From contig JBDRKE010000016.1 in assembly GCA_043814315.1 (NCBI GenBank), forward strand, positions 1 to 61,104: a stretch of DNA of 61,104 nt, given 5' to 3'. The notes under the pieces were generated by a model. The model did no database searches, was not told the origin of the DNA, and saw only the letters and a program-made list of their open reading frames with translations. Position 1 is the first letter of the stretch; each line of letters starts with the position of its first letter. Position numbers and translations under genes: made by a program. Positions 34,623-43,717 of the stretch are shown here, one piece after another. This stretch comes from JBDRKE01 sp043814315 (GTDB lineage Bacteria; Omnitrophota; Gorgyraeia; Gygaellales; Profunditerraquicolaceae).

Positions 34623-35612
34623 TAGCAACCCTACCCCTAACAGAATAGCGGATTCTTGCCCGGATGTCAATAAACGAAGCAACGCTTGGACTCTTCCCTT
34701 GAAAATATCACGCGATAACTCCAGTTCACAGCCTATGTCGCGATTTAATTTACTGCGTAATTTAAATGACACCGTACCCTTATCCGTAAGTTTGGCCTCT
34801 GCGCCCAGGACAATCGCCTGGATCCTTCCTCCGCCTCGTTCTACTTCAAATATTAAGGTTTTTGCTTTATGAATCCTCCATCTGCCAAAGAACGTAATGG
34901 CACGTTTCACAGGTGCCTTTCTTCGCGACAGGCCTATGCCCAGCTCATATTTTATGCTACGCTCTCTAAATACACCCAGGCTGGTTTTAAAATCAAAAGC
35001 AGAAGAGGTATTTTTATCAATACTATACGATAACCTGGCTTTATCCCGAATATCCCAGCAACCTTGAAAGGCTAAGGTATGGGTCTTTTTACGGTCGCGC
35101 GCAAGATTCTTTTTCTGATAGCGATAAATAATCTGATAGTTCTTATCTATTTGCCACGAACCATCAAAGGTCAGAACATCAAAGCCCTGTCGCTCTTTTT
35201 CGACTTGAAAGGCCAGGCGGTTGCGTTCGTCTGCCTGCCACGTGCCGGCAAGTTCCAGGATATACAAAGATGAGGAACCGTTCTTTGTGCGGGCCCCTAC
35301 CCCAAAAACAAGAGAGTTTTTCTTAGCATCGATGAATTCTGTGCGGATAGTGAGTTGATCCCCAAAAGTCTGCCTCCTCCATTTATCCAGAGTCAAACGT
35401 AAGTCATAATCTGGAGTTAACGACCATGTTCCCTTTAATTTTATCTGATGGGGTGCCTGGCTATCCCTGGGAAGAGCAGTTTTAACATGGTAGGTTAACG
35501 TATTATGGGAAGAAATCCTGAACTGGCCGTCGTAAACCTTCCTCAATCCCCGCAGTTGAGAGTTGGCTACCAGCCTGTTGTGAGGATCAATCTCGTATCT
35601 TACTTTTCCCAT
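34563..35612 (-). CDS. Beta-strand-repeat protein of unknown function
   Basis: The 349-residue product has no signal peptide in this frame. It consists of repeats of about 40 residues whose strands begin with variants of GxW (LKGTWSL, LAGTWQA, FDGSWQI, FQGCWDI, FFGRWRI) and alternate polar and hydrophobic residues, as in a beta-barrel or beta-solenoid. The last 19 or so codons are spacer repeat, so the true C-terminus is probably earlier or recently extended. It starts five bases after macB, suggesting it is exported or works with the MacAB pump. No known function can be given. Confidence 0.62.
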   Translation of the reverse strand: MGKVRYEIDPHNRLVANSQLRGLRKVYDGQFRISSHNTLTYHVKTALPRDSQAPHQIKLKGTWSLTPDYDLRLTLDKWRRQTFGDQLTIRTEFIDAKKNSLVFGVGARTKNGSSSLYILELAGTWQADERNRLAFQVEKERQGFDVLTFDGSWQIDKNYQIIYRYQKKNLARDRKKTHTLAFQGCWDIRDKARLSYSIDKNTSSAFDFKTSLGVFRERSIKYELGIGLSRRKAPVKRAITFFGRWRIHKAKTLIFEVERGGGRIQAIVLGAEAKLTDKGTVSFKLRSKLNRDIGCELELSRDIFKGRVQALLRLLTSGQESAILLGVGLLNPKSQIPNSKTASRQNPES

Positions 35613-35617
35613 TCATC

Positions 35618-37576
35618 CTATTCGTACCTTAGGGCTTCGATGGGGTCAAGGCGCGAGGCCTGCTTGGCAGGCCACAGGCCAAAAATCATCCCGACCAGCA
35701 TAGAAAAGGTGGTGGCAAGAATCAGGGAAAATGCGGATATCTTGATGGCCCAGCCGGCAAAAAAAGTTATTAAGAGAGAACTCCCCGCGCCCAACGCAAC
35801 CCCGCCCAATCCTCCCAGAAGAGACATCAGCACCGACTCAATCAGAAACTGAATCATAATATCCTGCCTGTTCGCGCCAATGGCCTTACGCAGGCCTATC
35901 TCGCGCGTGCGCTCCGTGACCGAAACCAGCATGATATTCATGATGCCTATGCCGCCGACTAAAAGCGAAATCGCCGCAATCGCTCCCAATAAAACGGACA
36001 TCGTCTTGGTGGTGGATTCGAGGGTCTCGCGAATATCGGCCATGTTACGGATCTGAAAGGAATCTTCCTGTTCCTTGTTCAGCCGGTGCTGTTTGATGAT
36101 AAATTTTGTAATGGATTCTGTCAGGGGCTCAAGAGACTGTGAATCCATGGCCTCCACATAAAGGGAGTCCAGATAATCCTTACCCAAGACCCGGTACATA
36201 GCCGTAGTCACCGGAATTAACAGTATGTCATCCTGGTCGTGAAACGTAGAAGCACCCTTAGAAGGCAATACGCCTATCACCTCAAAATTGATCAGGTTGA
36301 TCTTTATGGTCTCACCCACCGGGCTCTCATCGCCAAACAGTTCGCGCGCCACCGTCGGGCCCAGCAGGGCTACCTTCTCCCGCATTTTAACTTCATAGTC
36401 CGTAAAAAACCTGCCCACCGCCGGCTCAGAGGCGCGCATCGACGCATAAGCCACATCCACTCCTTCAAGCTGCGTATTCCAGTTTTTATTGGCGTAGACC
36501 ACCTGCGCCCTTCCTCTTACGGAAGCGCTCACCGCTTTTGTTAAAGGGAGCCTGTTGATAGCCTCTGCATCCTGAAAGGTAAAGCGCGTTACCGCCCCTG
36601 CCTCTAAAGCCACTCCGTGGACTCTGGAAGAACCCGGACGGACCATGAGCAGATTAGAACCTAAAGAAGCCAGCTGCGCCTCAATGGAGGCCTTGGCTCC
36701 TTCTCCGACGGCCAGCATCGCAATAACCGCAGCGACTCCGATAAGTATTCCTAAAATAGACAATACCGAACGCATCTTATGGGAAATCATGGCAAAGCCT
36801 GCTTCCCGAACGTAATCCAAAAACTTGGCTTTTTCGATCTTCTTGGATTGTTTGGATAAAAAACCATTTACCGAGCCGGCACAGGAAACGTCCGAGCCTA
36901 CCTTAGCTGAAACACTCTCGTCCGAAATTATCCTGCCGTCCCGCATGGAGATAACACGCTGAGCCTGGTCAGCGATTTCTTTCTCATGGGTCACGACAAT
37001 AACGGTTTTTCCTTCCTGATTCAGGCGCTTAAGAATTGATAGAATTTCATCTTTGCTCCTGGAATCAAGATTGCCCGTGGGTTCATCCGCTAATAGGATC
37101 GGCGGCTCATTCACCAAAGCCCGCGCAATAGCCACCCGCTGCTGCTGGCCTCCGGAAAGCTCATTGGGCCGATGCGAAATTCTATCGGCAAGGCCCACCA
37201 GTTTGATTTTCTCGCGGGCCTTTTCTTTGAGATGCCGCTTCCCGGCATAAATCAGGGGCAACTCGGCATTTTCCAAAGCTGTCAACCTCGGCAGGAGATG
37301 AAACTGCTGAAAGATAAAACCAATCAGCCTGTTTCTGATAACCGCCAGCTCTTCATCGGATAAGGCCGTCAGTTCCCTGCCTTCAAAAAAATAAGCCCCT
37401 TTATCCGGACGGTCTAAGAGACCCAAAACATGCATCAGGGTGGATTTGCCTGAGCCGGAAGGGCCCCTAATCGCCACGAATTCTCCGTTGCAAATCTTTA
37501 AAGAAACGTCCTGAAGGGCCCTGACCTCCACTTTACCCATCTGGTATGTCTTGGATATATTCTTTAGCTCTATCAT
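35618..37576 (-). CDS. macB: MacB-like ABC exporter (ATPase plus permease)
   Basis: The 652-residue fusion has an N-terminal ABC ATPase (1-220; Walker A GPSGSGKST, signature LSGGQQQR, Walker B ILLADEPTGNLD). A linker, a membrane span near 268-290, a periplasmic MacB core (about 295-495) and three C-terminal FtsX-type spans (about 525-645) follow. This is the full MacB layout. MacB works with MacA and TolC, both encoded just upstream on the strand, to move substrates from the periplasm out of the cell. The substrate is unknown. Confidence 0.9.
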   Translation of the reverse strand: MIELKNISKTYQMGKVEVRALQDVSLKICNGEFVAIRGPSGSGKSTLMHVLGLLDRPDKGAYFFEGRELTALSDEELAVIRNRLIGFIFQQFHLLPRLTALENAELPLIYAGKRHLKEKAREKIKLVGLADRISHRPNELSGGQQQRVAIARALVNEPPILLADEPTGNLDSRSKDEILSILKRLNQEGKTVIVVTHEKEIADQAQRVISMRDGRIISDESVSAKVGSDVSCAGSVNGFLSKQSKKIEKAKFLDYVREAGFAMISHKMRSVLSILGILIGVAAVIAMLAVGEGAKASIEAQLASLGSNLLMVRPGSSRVHGVALEAGAVTRFTFQDAEAINRLPLTKAVSASVRGRAQVVYANKNWNTQLEGVDVAYASMRASEPAVGRFFTDYEVKMREKVALLGPTVARELFGDESPVGETIKINLINFEVIGVLPSKGASTFHDQDDILLIPVTTAMYRVLGKDYLDSLYVEAMDSQSLEPLTESITKFIIKQHRLNKEQEDSFQIRNMADIRETLESTTKTMSVLLGAIAAISLLVGGIGIMNIMLVSVTERTREIGLRKAIGANRQDIMIQFLIESVLMSLLGGLGGVALGAGSSLLITFFAGWAIKISAFSLILATTFSMLVGMIFGLWPAKQASRLDPIEALRYE

Positions 37577-37625
37577 CTGTAACGGTTTTTCTTCAACTTA
37601 CTAGGCGAAATTGCTGGGTTACGGT

Positions 37626-37827
37626 TACAATACTTATCATATTATCTGTGTAATGTGTAAAGTGGAATGTGGAATGTTGGTGTAATGTTTTATTGTGTAA
37701 TGATAAGGCACAACGCTAAGAATAATCTGCCAGGCATATGGCAAATGACGCATTGAATCCTTTCCATTACACATAGTTACATTCCACCCGCATTACACAT
37801 GACACATTCAACATTACACAGAAAATC
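37626..37827. repeat. Palindromic intergenic repeat, copy B (about 200 bp)
   Basis: Same element and orientation as 11714-11916, sitting between macA and macB. Ends are inverted TCTGTGTAATGT-like words; GCATATGGCAAATGA lies in the middle. It interrupts what would otherwise be a compact macA-macB unit. Confidence 0.65.
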
Positions 37828-37865
37828 GCATCAATGAACTTAAGTTTTAGCCGTTACCAAAAAGA

Positions 37866-38822
37866 CTATCTCCTGCGGCTGGGCATGAACGGATTACTTC
37901 CCTCATTGCTTGCAGGCAACGCATATTTCTTCGTCTTCACAACCACCGTATCCTCAGAGCCTATGCCGGAAAGTATCTCTACATTCTTATTTTCTGAAAT
38001 CCCTAACTTCACTTCCCGTTTCACCGGCGGCACGCCACCTGCCTGCTTGACGTAAACATAAGTTGCCTCTTTTTCTCTTATTACGGCCTCGGCAGGCAAT
38101 AACAGAGAATTCTCTTTGTTTTTCTCGATAAAATTAACCGTGGCATTCATTCCCGAACGCAAAAATTCCGGCAAATCTTGAGCCACTAAATCCACTTCAT
38201 ATATAGTAACGTTGTTTACTGTTTTTGACTCGTAATAAATGTGGTCCACTTTGGCTTTGATCTTTGTATCGGGATAGGCATCCAGAATGATGACCGCTTC
38301 CTGCTGTATTTTAATCTTGCCGATATCGGTTTCATCAACCTGGGCCCTAACAATCAGCTCATCCGACAAGACGATGACCGCATCGCTTGTTGTTACGGTC
38401 TGGCCCGGCTGGGTCTTAGCCACAATGACTTCTGCGTCAATCGGAGAAATCAGCGGGATGGCCTTATACACCCCCACCCAGTATTTTAAGGTTTCCTCTC
38501 CCTGGCCCCGCGCCGCATCCAAAAGCGCGGCCCGTTCGGTAGAACTCATCCAGGCAAGCGTTGAGCCGGCTTTTACAATGTCCCCTTCCTGAACCCGTAT
38601 CTCTTCTATCCTGCCGTTCACCGGCGGCTTGACCTCTAACCTGTTCTTCGGTAAAACCGTACCGGTTGATGAGATAATATTCCGGATGGCCCCCAAGACC
38701 GGCTTGACCTCTTTGATAACTTCTGTGTTTGCCCCCTCTGGCTTTATCTTAAAAAAATAAAATGCACCGGCGGCAGCTAAAATGAGAGCGACAAATATTA
38801 TTTTTTTCTTATTTTTGCGCAT
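37866..38822 (-). CDS. macA: MacA-like periplasmic adaptor (HlyD family)
   Basis: The 318-residue adaptor has an N-terminal membrane anchor (about 7-23), split lipoyl halves (NGRIEEIRVQEGDIVKAG near 70-87, and SPIDAEVIVAKTQPGQ) and beta-barrel domains. The helical hairpin is very short compared with E. coli MacA, so contact with the outer-membrane channel may differ. It overlaps the TolC-fusion gene by 14 bases. The macB gene follows after 290 bases of repeat. Confidence 0.84.
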   Translation of the reverse strand: MRKNKKKIIFVALILAAAGAFYFFKIKPEGANTEVIKEVKPVLGAIRNIISSTGTVLPKNRLEVKPPVNGRIEEIRVQEGDIVKAGSTLAWMSSTERAALLDAARGQGEETLKYWVGVYKAIPLISPIDAEVIVAKTQPGQTVTTSDAVIVLSDELIVRAQVDETDIGKIKIQQEAVIILDAYPDTKIKAKVDHIYYESKTVNNVTIYEVDLVAQDLPEFLRSGMNATVNFIEKNKENSLLLPAEAVIREKEATYVYVKQAGGVPPVKREVKLGISENKNVEILSGIGSEDTVVVKTKKYALPASNEGSNPFMPSRRR

Positions 38823-40437
38823 ATTCTAACGTTTCTCCTTTCGCCTGAATCCAGCTGGCTTCGGCAAGCAAAGCAGCTGCCCGGGCATCCAGATAACTTC
38901 TTTTAACTCTTACCAAATCATCCTGAATAATAATCCAGTTATCAAAACTGATGAAACCAATGGAATACTGGGCCTCGGCTATCCTGGAGCGTTCCAGCGC
39001 CGCATCCAATGATTTACGCTCCACCTCCACGGCCTCAAGGGCATCCTGCAGGGCTGCCCACGCCCTCTCCAGGCTCACGACAGCCGTGTCTCCAATACTG
39101 CGCTCATTGGCCTGGGCCTGATTATAGAGGGCCTTGGCCTGATTTAACTGGGCTGTCTTTAATCCTCCCTCAAATATCGGCACATCTAAACTTAAACCCA
39201 GATTCCACCCCTCGTTTTCAGGAGGCCAGTGAGAACTGGATTTATCCGCTCCGGCTGACCCGGTGAGCTTAGGTGAAAAATTACCGTAAGCGGATTTCAA
39301 ACTGAAGGCCGCTGAGTTTGTCTTGGCAGCCGCCTGCAATACGGAAGGGTTGTTTTTAACGATCCCTTCAAAATCGGGCTTTTCTTTTGCGCTGTCGCGG
39401 ACCACAAAATCCCCGCTGGCCACCATGGGCTTAAATTGCCTTTGCCCCATTTCCTTGGCCAGCTGCCTCCGGCCAAATTCCACGTCTCTTTTGGCCTGGG
39501 AAAGGCCGGAATAAGCTTCTGCGATATTGGCCTCTGCTGTCAACAAAGCGCCCTTATGCTCTAATCCGGACTGGTAACCCAAAGTTATCAACTCCAGGTT
39601 ATCCCGTCGCAAGTTTACGATATCCTCTTCAACGCGTATCAATTCCTGCGCCTTGAGTAAATTAACGAAAGCGCTGCGCAGATTAAATCTGACTTCAGAG
39701 GAGGTAAATCTATAATTCTGCCGGGCCGCTTTGATGTTTTCGGAGGCAGCCTTGACATCATGGACGGTCTTAAGGCCGTCGAAAACCAGCTGCGTGGCGC
39801 TTGCGCCGTAGGAATAGGAATCGCGGGTGGAAGTGCTTATCTTGGAGGTTGAGGCATCCACCCCGGCGCTGATTTGGGGGAAAAGAGCGCTTGCGGCACT
39901 ACCCTTGCCCGCTTCTTTCTCCTTGACCCCTTCCACCGCATAAATCAAATCAGGGTTATTAACCCTGGCCTCGGCAAGACAATCTTCCCAGTTAAGAATT
40001 TCTTCTGCATGAAGGGGTGAAGATAAGAAAAACGAAATGAATAAGAAAAGAATGCAGCAAGATTTATGTCTTTTGCGCAGCCCATCTATGCCGAATACCG
40101 CTTGTTTATTGGCCATAAGAAAGAGTGCCTGGCCTAAAAGTGCGATATCCCTTATTTCCTGAAACTCTAAAAGAATCAATATGGCCAGAAGCTGCAGGGC
40201 CGCCAGCCCGCTTGCCAGACGGGTCCATAAACCTAAGATAAGCGCCAGGCCAGTTGCCACTTCCAGGCCACCGATGAATTTTACGGATAACTGAGGGCTG
40301 AAGGCCAGACGCTGAAACACCTCCATACTTTCAATGGTGCGCGCCCAGTAATCATGCTGAAACTTTCCGATTCCAAAGATAAGGAACACGACCCCCAGGC
40401 TCACCCGCAACACAAGCAGGGCTATATTCTTAGGCAT
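38809..40437 (-). CDS. DoxX-TolC fusion protein
   Basis: The frame runs unbroken for 542 residues. The first 118 or so form a four-span DoxX-type membrane domain (start PKNIALLVLRVSLG). A hydrophobic stretch ending PLHAEE (about 127-145) looks like the signal peptide of the following TolC-type outer-membrane efflux protein (about 148-540). Such a fusion would need to be split to place the TolC part in the outer membrane. It may result from loss of a stop codon near residues 122-126. A separate start for TolC, such as Met108, has no strong ribosome site. MacA and MacB follow. Confidence 0.72.
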   Translation of the reverse strand: MPKNIALLVLRVSLGVVFLIFGIGKFQHDYWARTIESMEVFQRLAFSPQLSVKFIGGLEVATGLALILGLWTRLASGLAALQLLAILILLEFQEIRDIALLGQALFLMANKQAVFGIDGLRKRHKSCCILFLFISFFLSSPLHAEEILNWEDCLAEARVNNPDLIYAVEGVKEKEAGKGSAASALFPQISAGVDASTSKISTSTRDSYSYGASATQLVFDGLKTVHDVKAASENIKAARQNYRFTSSEVRFNLRSAFVNLLKAQELIRVEEDIVNLRRDNLELITLGYQSGLEHKGALLTAEANIAEAYSGLSQAKRDVEFGRRQLAKEMGQRQFKPMVASGDFVVRDSAKEKPDFEGIVKNNPSVLQAAAKTNSAAFSLKSAYGNFSPKLTGSAGADKSSSHWPPENEGWNLGLSLDVPIFEGGLKTAQLNQAKALYNQAQANERSIGDTAVVSLERAWAALQDALEAVEVERKSLDAALERSRIAEAQYSIGFISFDNWIIIQDDLVRVKRSYLDARAAALLAEASWIQAKGETLEYAQK

Positions 40438-40438
40438 C

Positions 40439-40777
40439 TTATTCTATCCTGATTCTCGCTTCCTTTTTACCGGTGATACTGCAATATCCTTCCACGGACA
40501 CCTCATCCCCCGTCTTAACGTCAGGGAGAAGATATACCACGACCTGTTCGTTTTCGTTATCCTGCCGCGAGATTTTATGGGAAAGAACCTCTTTGCCGTT
40601 AAGCGCAACATCAATCTTAGCTATATAATGGGCCGAAGGGTTTTCTACGGGATGGATGATCTTGGCGGTAAGAATCTTAGCCTCCCTATTAAAACTCACT
40701 TCAATATAAGCCGGCGGATGTGCCAAGGCCGTGCCCGCAAACAGCAGCATTACCAAACATAATAATAGTTTTTTCAT
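40439..40777 (-). CDS. Exported superoxide-reductase-like domain protein
   Basis: Starting at MKKLLLC (ATG 40777) gives 112 residues with a clear signal peptide (1-19). The mature part follows the beta-sandwich pattern of superoxide reductase/desulfoferrodoxin: HP at 42-43, HYI at 50-52, and YCSITG near 98-103. In true superoxide reductases the last motif is CN-(hydrophobic)-H. Here the Cys is kept but the His is Thr, and the spacing between the two His is two longer. Catalysis is therefore doubtful. It precedes the DoxX-TolC gene by one base. Confidence 0.55.
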   Translation of the reverse strand: MKKLLLCLVMLLFAGTALAHPPAYIEVSFNREAKILTAKIIHPVENPSAHYIAKIDVALNGKEVLSHKISRQDNENEQVVVYLLPDVKTGDEVSVEGYCSITGKKEARIRIE

Positions 40778-40822
40778 AAACCCTCCTTTTTCCTCTAAGC
40801 CTGGCATCTCACAGAACGCCCC

Positions 40823-41314
40823 TTATTCAACCCTGGATCCCGCCCCCATAAGAAAACCCCGTGCCCTCTCAGCCCGTTCATAACGGTTAACAATATCCCA
40901 GAATGCCCTGCTGTGGTTTGGCTCGATTAAATGCGCCATTTCGTGCATGACCACATAGTCTCTGACCCATCCCGGCATCAGTCCGATTTTATGCGATATA
41001 CGGATACGAGCGGATCGATAACTGCAGCAGCCGAATTTGCTGTTCTGGTCAGTAACGTATTCTATGGAGTCGATCTTCAGTTTATCGCCGAAGTATTTCT
41101 TATTGAGCTTATCCGCTATATCCATAAGATTCTGTTTCCTGCCTATTTCCTCTTTGAGTTTTTTTCTTTCGAATTTTACCTTGAAATCCGCGACAATCCT
41201 CTCCAGGCGCGCCTGAGGAAGCACGGCAGGAGCACGGACCCAAAGCGTATCTTTGACCAATCGCGCGCTGACTGTCCGCCTTCGCCTTCTGCTCTTCAAT
41301 ATTTTTACTTCCAT
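40823..41314 (-). CDS. YgjP/DUF45-type metalloprotease-like protein
   Basis: The 163-residue protein carries HEMAHL and, downstream, PNHSRAFW. These give the HExxH zinc site and third His of the SprT-like/YgjP (DUF45) family. The N-terminal half is basic with a KFGCCSYRSARIRIS segment typical of the group. It is shorter than E. coli YgjP at the front. The cellular substrate is unknown. It starts nine bases past the release-factor-like gene's end. Confidence 0.78.
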   Translation of the reverse strand: MEVKILKSRRRRRTVSARLVKDTLWVRAPAVLPQARLERIVADFKVKFERKKLKEEIGRKQNLMDIADKLNKKYFGDKLKIDSIEYVTDQNSKFGCCSYRSARIRISHKIGLMPGWVRDYVVMHEMAHLIEPNHSRAFWDIVNRYERAERARGFLMGAGSRVE

Positions 41315-41323
41315 TCCTTCCTT

Positions 41324-41731
41324 TCAGTCTGCCGTCTCCCGGACCCTGGCCCTAAAAAGCTTTTTTTCGGAATGTCGGCGCTTGGCTTGTAGAATCTTTA
41401 ATTTGGCGCGCCGGGACCTTCTTCTCTTCTGCCTGCGTATCTTCTCAATGCGCTTTCTTTCTTCGGAAAGGCTCCCCAGAATGCGGGCCTCTATTTTTTT
41501 TAAAAGGGCCTGCCGGGCTAAAAAACGGTTCAGTGCCTGAGAACGTTCCTTTTGGCATTTGACCTCAATACCTGTGGGAACATGCCTCAGATACACGCAA
41601 GTTGAAACCTTATTCACATTCTGTCCGCCCGGGCCCCGGGAACGGATGAATTTTTCTTGGATATCCTCTTCCCGCACTCCGAGGCGAATCATCTTTTCCC
41701 GCAGCCCCCTCTCTTTCTCTACCCCAACCAT
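41324..41731 (-). CDS. Release-factor-like peptidyl-tRNA hydrolase domain protein
   Basis: The 135-residue protein holds the class I release factor domain with SRGPGGQNVNK (about 31-41), whose GGQ hydrolyses peptidyl-tRNA. A long, Arg/Lys-rich C-terminal helix (about 85-130) follows. No codon-recognition domain is present. This is the architecture of ArfB (YaeJ)-type ribosome rescue factors, though C-terminal details differ between subgroups. It acts on stalled ribosomes. Confidence 0.82.
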   Translation of the reverse strand: MVGVEKERGLREKMIRLGVREEDIQEKFIRSRGPGGQNVNKVSTCVYLRHVPTGIEVKCQKERSQALNRFLARQALLKKIEARILGSLSEERKRIEKIRRQKRRRSRRAKLKILQAKRRHSEKKLFRARVRETAD

Positions 41732-41933
41732 ACCCTCTCCTGTTCTCTAACGGATAGGCTGTCACGAAACCCGTGCCAGCCCGTGACATCGGTGACGTTC
41801 CTCAAGGGGCACCCTTTTAAGAAAACTTTATTCTAACGTGCCTCCTTATAATAAGTTATTTATGTTAAGCCTGGTACCTGAAAGAACATCCCTGATTTTT
41901 TATTATACCACTACCTTAGCGAAATGGTAAAGC

Positions 41934-41974
41934 AAAAAGGGACTGCCTCACTTATCGAGAAACAATCCCTTTTT
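41934..41974 (-). terminator. Intrinsic terminator after LTxxQ gene
   Basis: AAAAAGGGA and TCCCTTTTT form a 9-base stem around a 23-base loop, followed on the minus strand by a short T-run (TTTTTGC). It closes the sigma/anti-sigma/LTxxQ unit 30 bases past the last stop. Confidence 0.6.
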
Positions 41975-42005
41975 TTTTCATAGTGGACTTCTAACGGTAG
42001 CTGCG

Positions 42006-42491
42006 CTATTGTCGGCTGGGCTCCTTGCCTTTTTTGAATCTTTCGCACCAGTTAAAAAAACGCCCCTTTTTACCTTCCTTGCGTTTTTCTGTCTTCTCTT
42101 GAAATTTGGCAAATTGTTCTCTCGTCAAGATCTCCTTGGCCGCAAAGATACCGTTCATCCTGTGGTCGATGAGCTGCGCCTGCAGGAACTTGATCTCATC
42201 GGCAAGCGGCTGCACGAGCTCCCTGGTAACGGAAGGGTTTTTCAATGCCTCCTGCAACTTCGCGTGTTTTTCGTTTACGGCCTCATGCAGTTTTTTCATC
42301 TCTATGCGCTGCGCCTTGCGGTTTTGCTCCAGGCGGCTCTGCTGCTCCTGCGTCAAATTCAGCTCTTTGAACATACGGCCTTTGGGCCCGTCGCAGGTTC
42401 CCTCTTCCTTGTCCGGCGGTTGGGCATAGAGCGTACCGGCGGAAAGAAACAATACAGCCAAACCCATCCCTACGAATCTCATATTCTTCAT
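42006..42491 (-). CDS. LTxxQ (Spy/CpxP-like) periplasmic protein
   Basis: The start at ATG 42491 (MKNMRF), behind GAGGAGG, gives 161 residues with a signal peptide (1-23). The mature part has LNLTQEQQSRLEQ (about 46-58) and a second ILTREQFAKFQ (about 122-132), the two LTxxQ motifs of the Spy/CpxP/ZraP family. These helical periplasmic proteins act as chaperones or metal-stress sensors. It lies downstream of an ECF sigma/anti-sigma pair, which fits an envelope-stress regulon. Confidence 0.8.
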   Translation of the reverse strand: MKNMRFVGMGLAVLFLSAGTLYAQPPDKEEGTCDGPKGRMFKELNLTQEQQSRLEQNRKAQRIEMKKLHEAVNEKHAKLQEALKNPSVTRELVQPLADEIKFLQAQLIDHRMNGIFAAKEILTREQFAKFQEKTEKRKEGKKGRFFNWCERFKKGKEPSRQ

Positions 42492-42657
42492 CGCGTCACC
42501 TCCTCGTATAATCTTCACGTATAACATTGGATTATACGTGATTACTAAGATTATTTTAGATTTCAAAGATTAAACCATTAATCTCCTTATTAATCCGTGT
42601 AATCTGTTTTTTAATCGCTGCAATCAAGACAACCACTGTTTTCCCGCTATAGGATGT

Positions 42658-43146
42658 CTATAAAAAATACTCCTCTATACTGGTCCCGAAATCATAAAGT
42701 ATATCACCGTTCATACTGTCCAGACTGTAAACGGTGTTAAAGCTGTCCTGATAATTTACTGTGTTGAAAAAGGAACTCTTCCGGAGGAAGGTCCCGGCGA
42801 AAAGCGCAACAAAGATGATTACCGCAAGCGCTCTGGCTAAAACATATATCGGTTTAGGAGCGAATAAATAGTTTCTTAACCGCTCAAAGACCCCCACACT
42901 CAGGCGCTCCTCCTGATTCAGGCCTTCTGTAAGGATTTTCTCACGGATATTCTGCCAAACACGCTCAGGCGCCTCCTGCTGTCTGACCCCCTGAAAAAGA
43001 ACACGTTGGGATTGCAACTCTTGCTCTAATCCGCGGCAATGCGGGCACCCCGCGAGATGACCCCTAATAAGCTGCTCCTGGTCCTGGTTCACTTCACCGT
43101 CTAAATAATCCGTTTTTAGTAATTCCTGTATTTTTCTACAGCGCAT
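42658..43146 (-). CDS. Anti-sigma factor with zinc-binding motif
   Basis: The 162-residue protein has an N-terminal zinc anti-sigma domain with HLAGCPHC (H-x3-C-x2-C, about 30-37) and a membrane span near 107-122. A short extracytoplasmic tail follows. It overlaps the ECF sigma gene by 11 bases, as expected for a sigma/anti-sigma pair. It should hold the sigma factor inactive at the membrane until an envelope signal releases it. Confidence 0.83.
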   Translation of the reverse strand: MRCRKIQELLKTDYLDGEVNQDQEQLIRGHLAGCPHCRGLEQELQSQRVLFQGVRQQEAPERVWQNIREKILTEGLNQEERLSVGVFERLRNYLFAPKPIYVLARALAVIIFVALFAGTFLRKSSFFNTVNYQDSFNTVYSLDSMNGDILYDFGTSIEEYFL

Positions 43147-43717
43147 CTTTCACCCGAGCCTTTCCTGCTCCCTCTAACAGCGCCTGGCGCGCCCGTTTCA
43201 GCCGGGTGCGCACAGTATTCACCGGGATTTTCAAGGTTGCGGCAATCTCCCTGTAACTTAAGCCCTGCAATTCCCGTAAGACCAAACATGCCTTTTGCTT
43301 GTGGTTCAAAATCTCTAACAACGCCTTAATCCTTGTTTCATTATCCTGTTCCATAAGCTCATCTGCAGCCGAATGACGGCTTGCCAGCGCTCCCGCGACG
43401 CTGTCGTAATCCACCCTGCCCCCTTCCTCTCTTCTGGATTTACGGTATTGATTAATCGCAGTGTTCATCGTGATCCTGTAAACCCATGTCCTGAATGCCG
43501 AGCGAAACTCAAATCTTTTTAAGTTGCGGTATATCTTCATAAACACATCCTGGGTGACTTCCTCGGTATCCGCGTTGTTGCGGGTGACTTGCAAAGCCAC
43601 ATTATAAACAAAAGAACTGAACGTCTTATATATCTGCTCAAAAGCCCCTATGTCCCCCCCAGAGGCTCTCTCTAATATGTCCGGGGCAATATCGCTCATT
43701 TTCATCCTAACTTCCAT
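43136..43717 (-). CDS. ECF sigma factor (RpoE-like)
   Basis: The 193-residue sigma factor has region 2 (about 20-90, with EEVTQDVFMKIYRNL) and region 4 (about 125-180, with LRELQGLSYREIAATLKI). No extra domains are seen. It overlaps the upstream DUF6515-like gene by 11 bases and the anti-sigma gene by 11. An RpoE-style promoter at 44268-44296 lies ahead of the operon, indicating self-activation. Confidence 0.88.
   Translation of the reverse strand: MEVRMKMSDIAPDILERASGGDIGAFEQIYKTFSSFVYNVALQVTRNNADTEEVTQDVFMKIYRNLKRFEFRSAFRTWVYRITMNTAINQYRKSRREEGGRVDYDSVAGALASRHSAADELMEQDNETRIKALLEILNHKQKACLVLRELQGLSYREIAATLKIPVNTVRTRLKRARQALLEGAGKARVKDAL

Noticed and set aside
37626..37700. Promoter for macB inside repeat copy B
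   Set aside because: The corresponding hexamers (TTACAC and TGTAAC) are poor compared with those in copy A.
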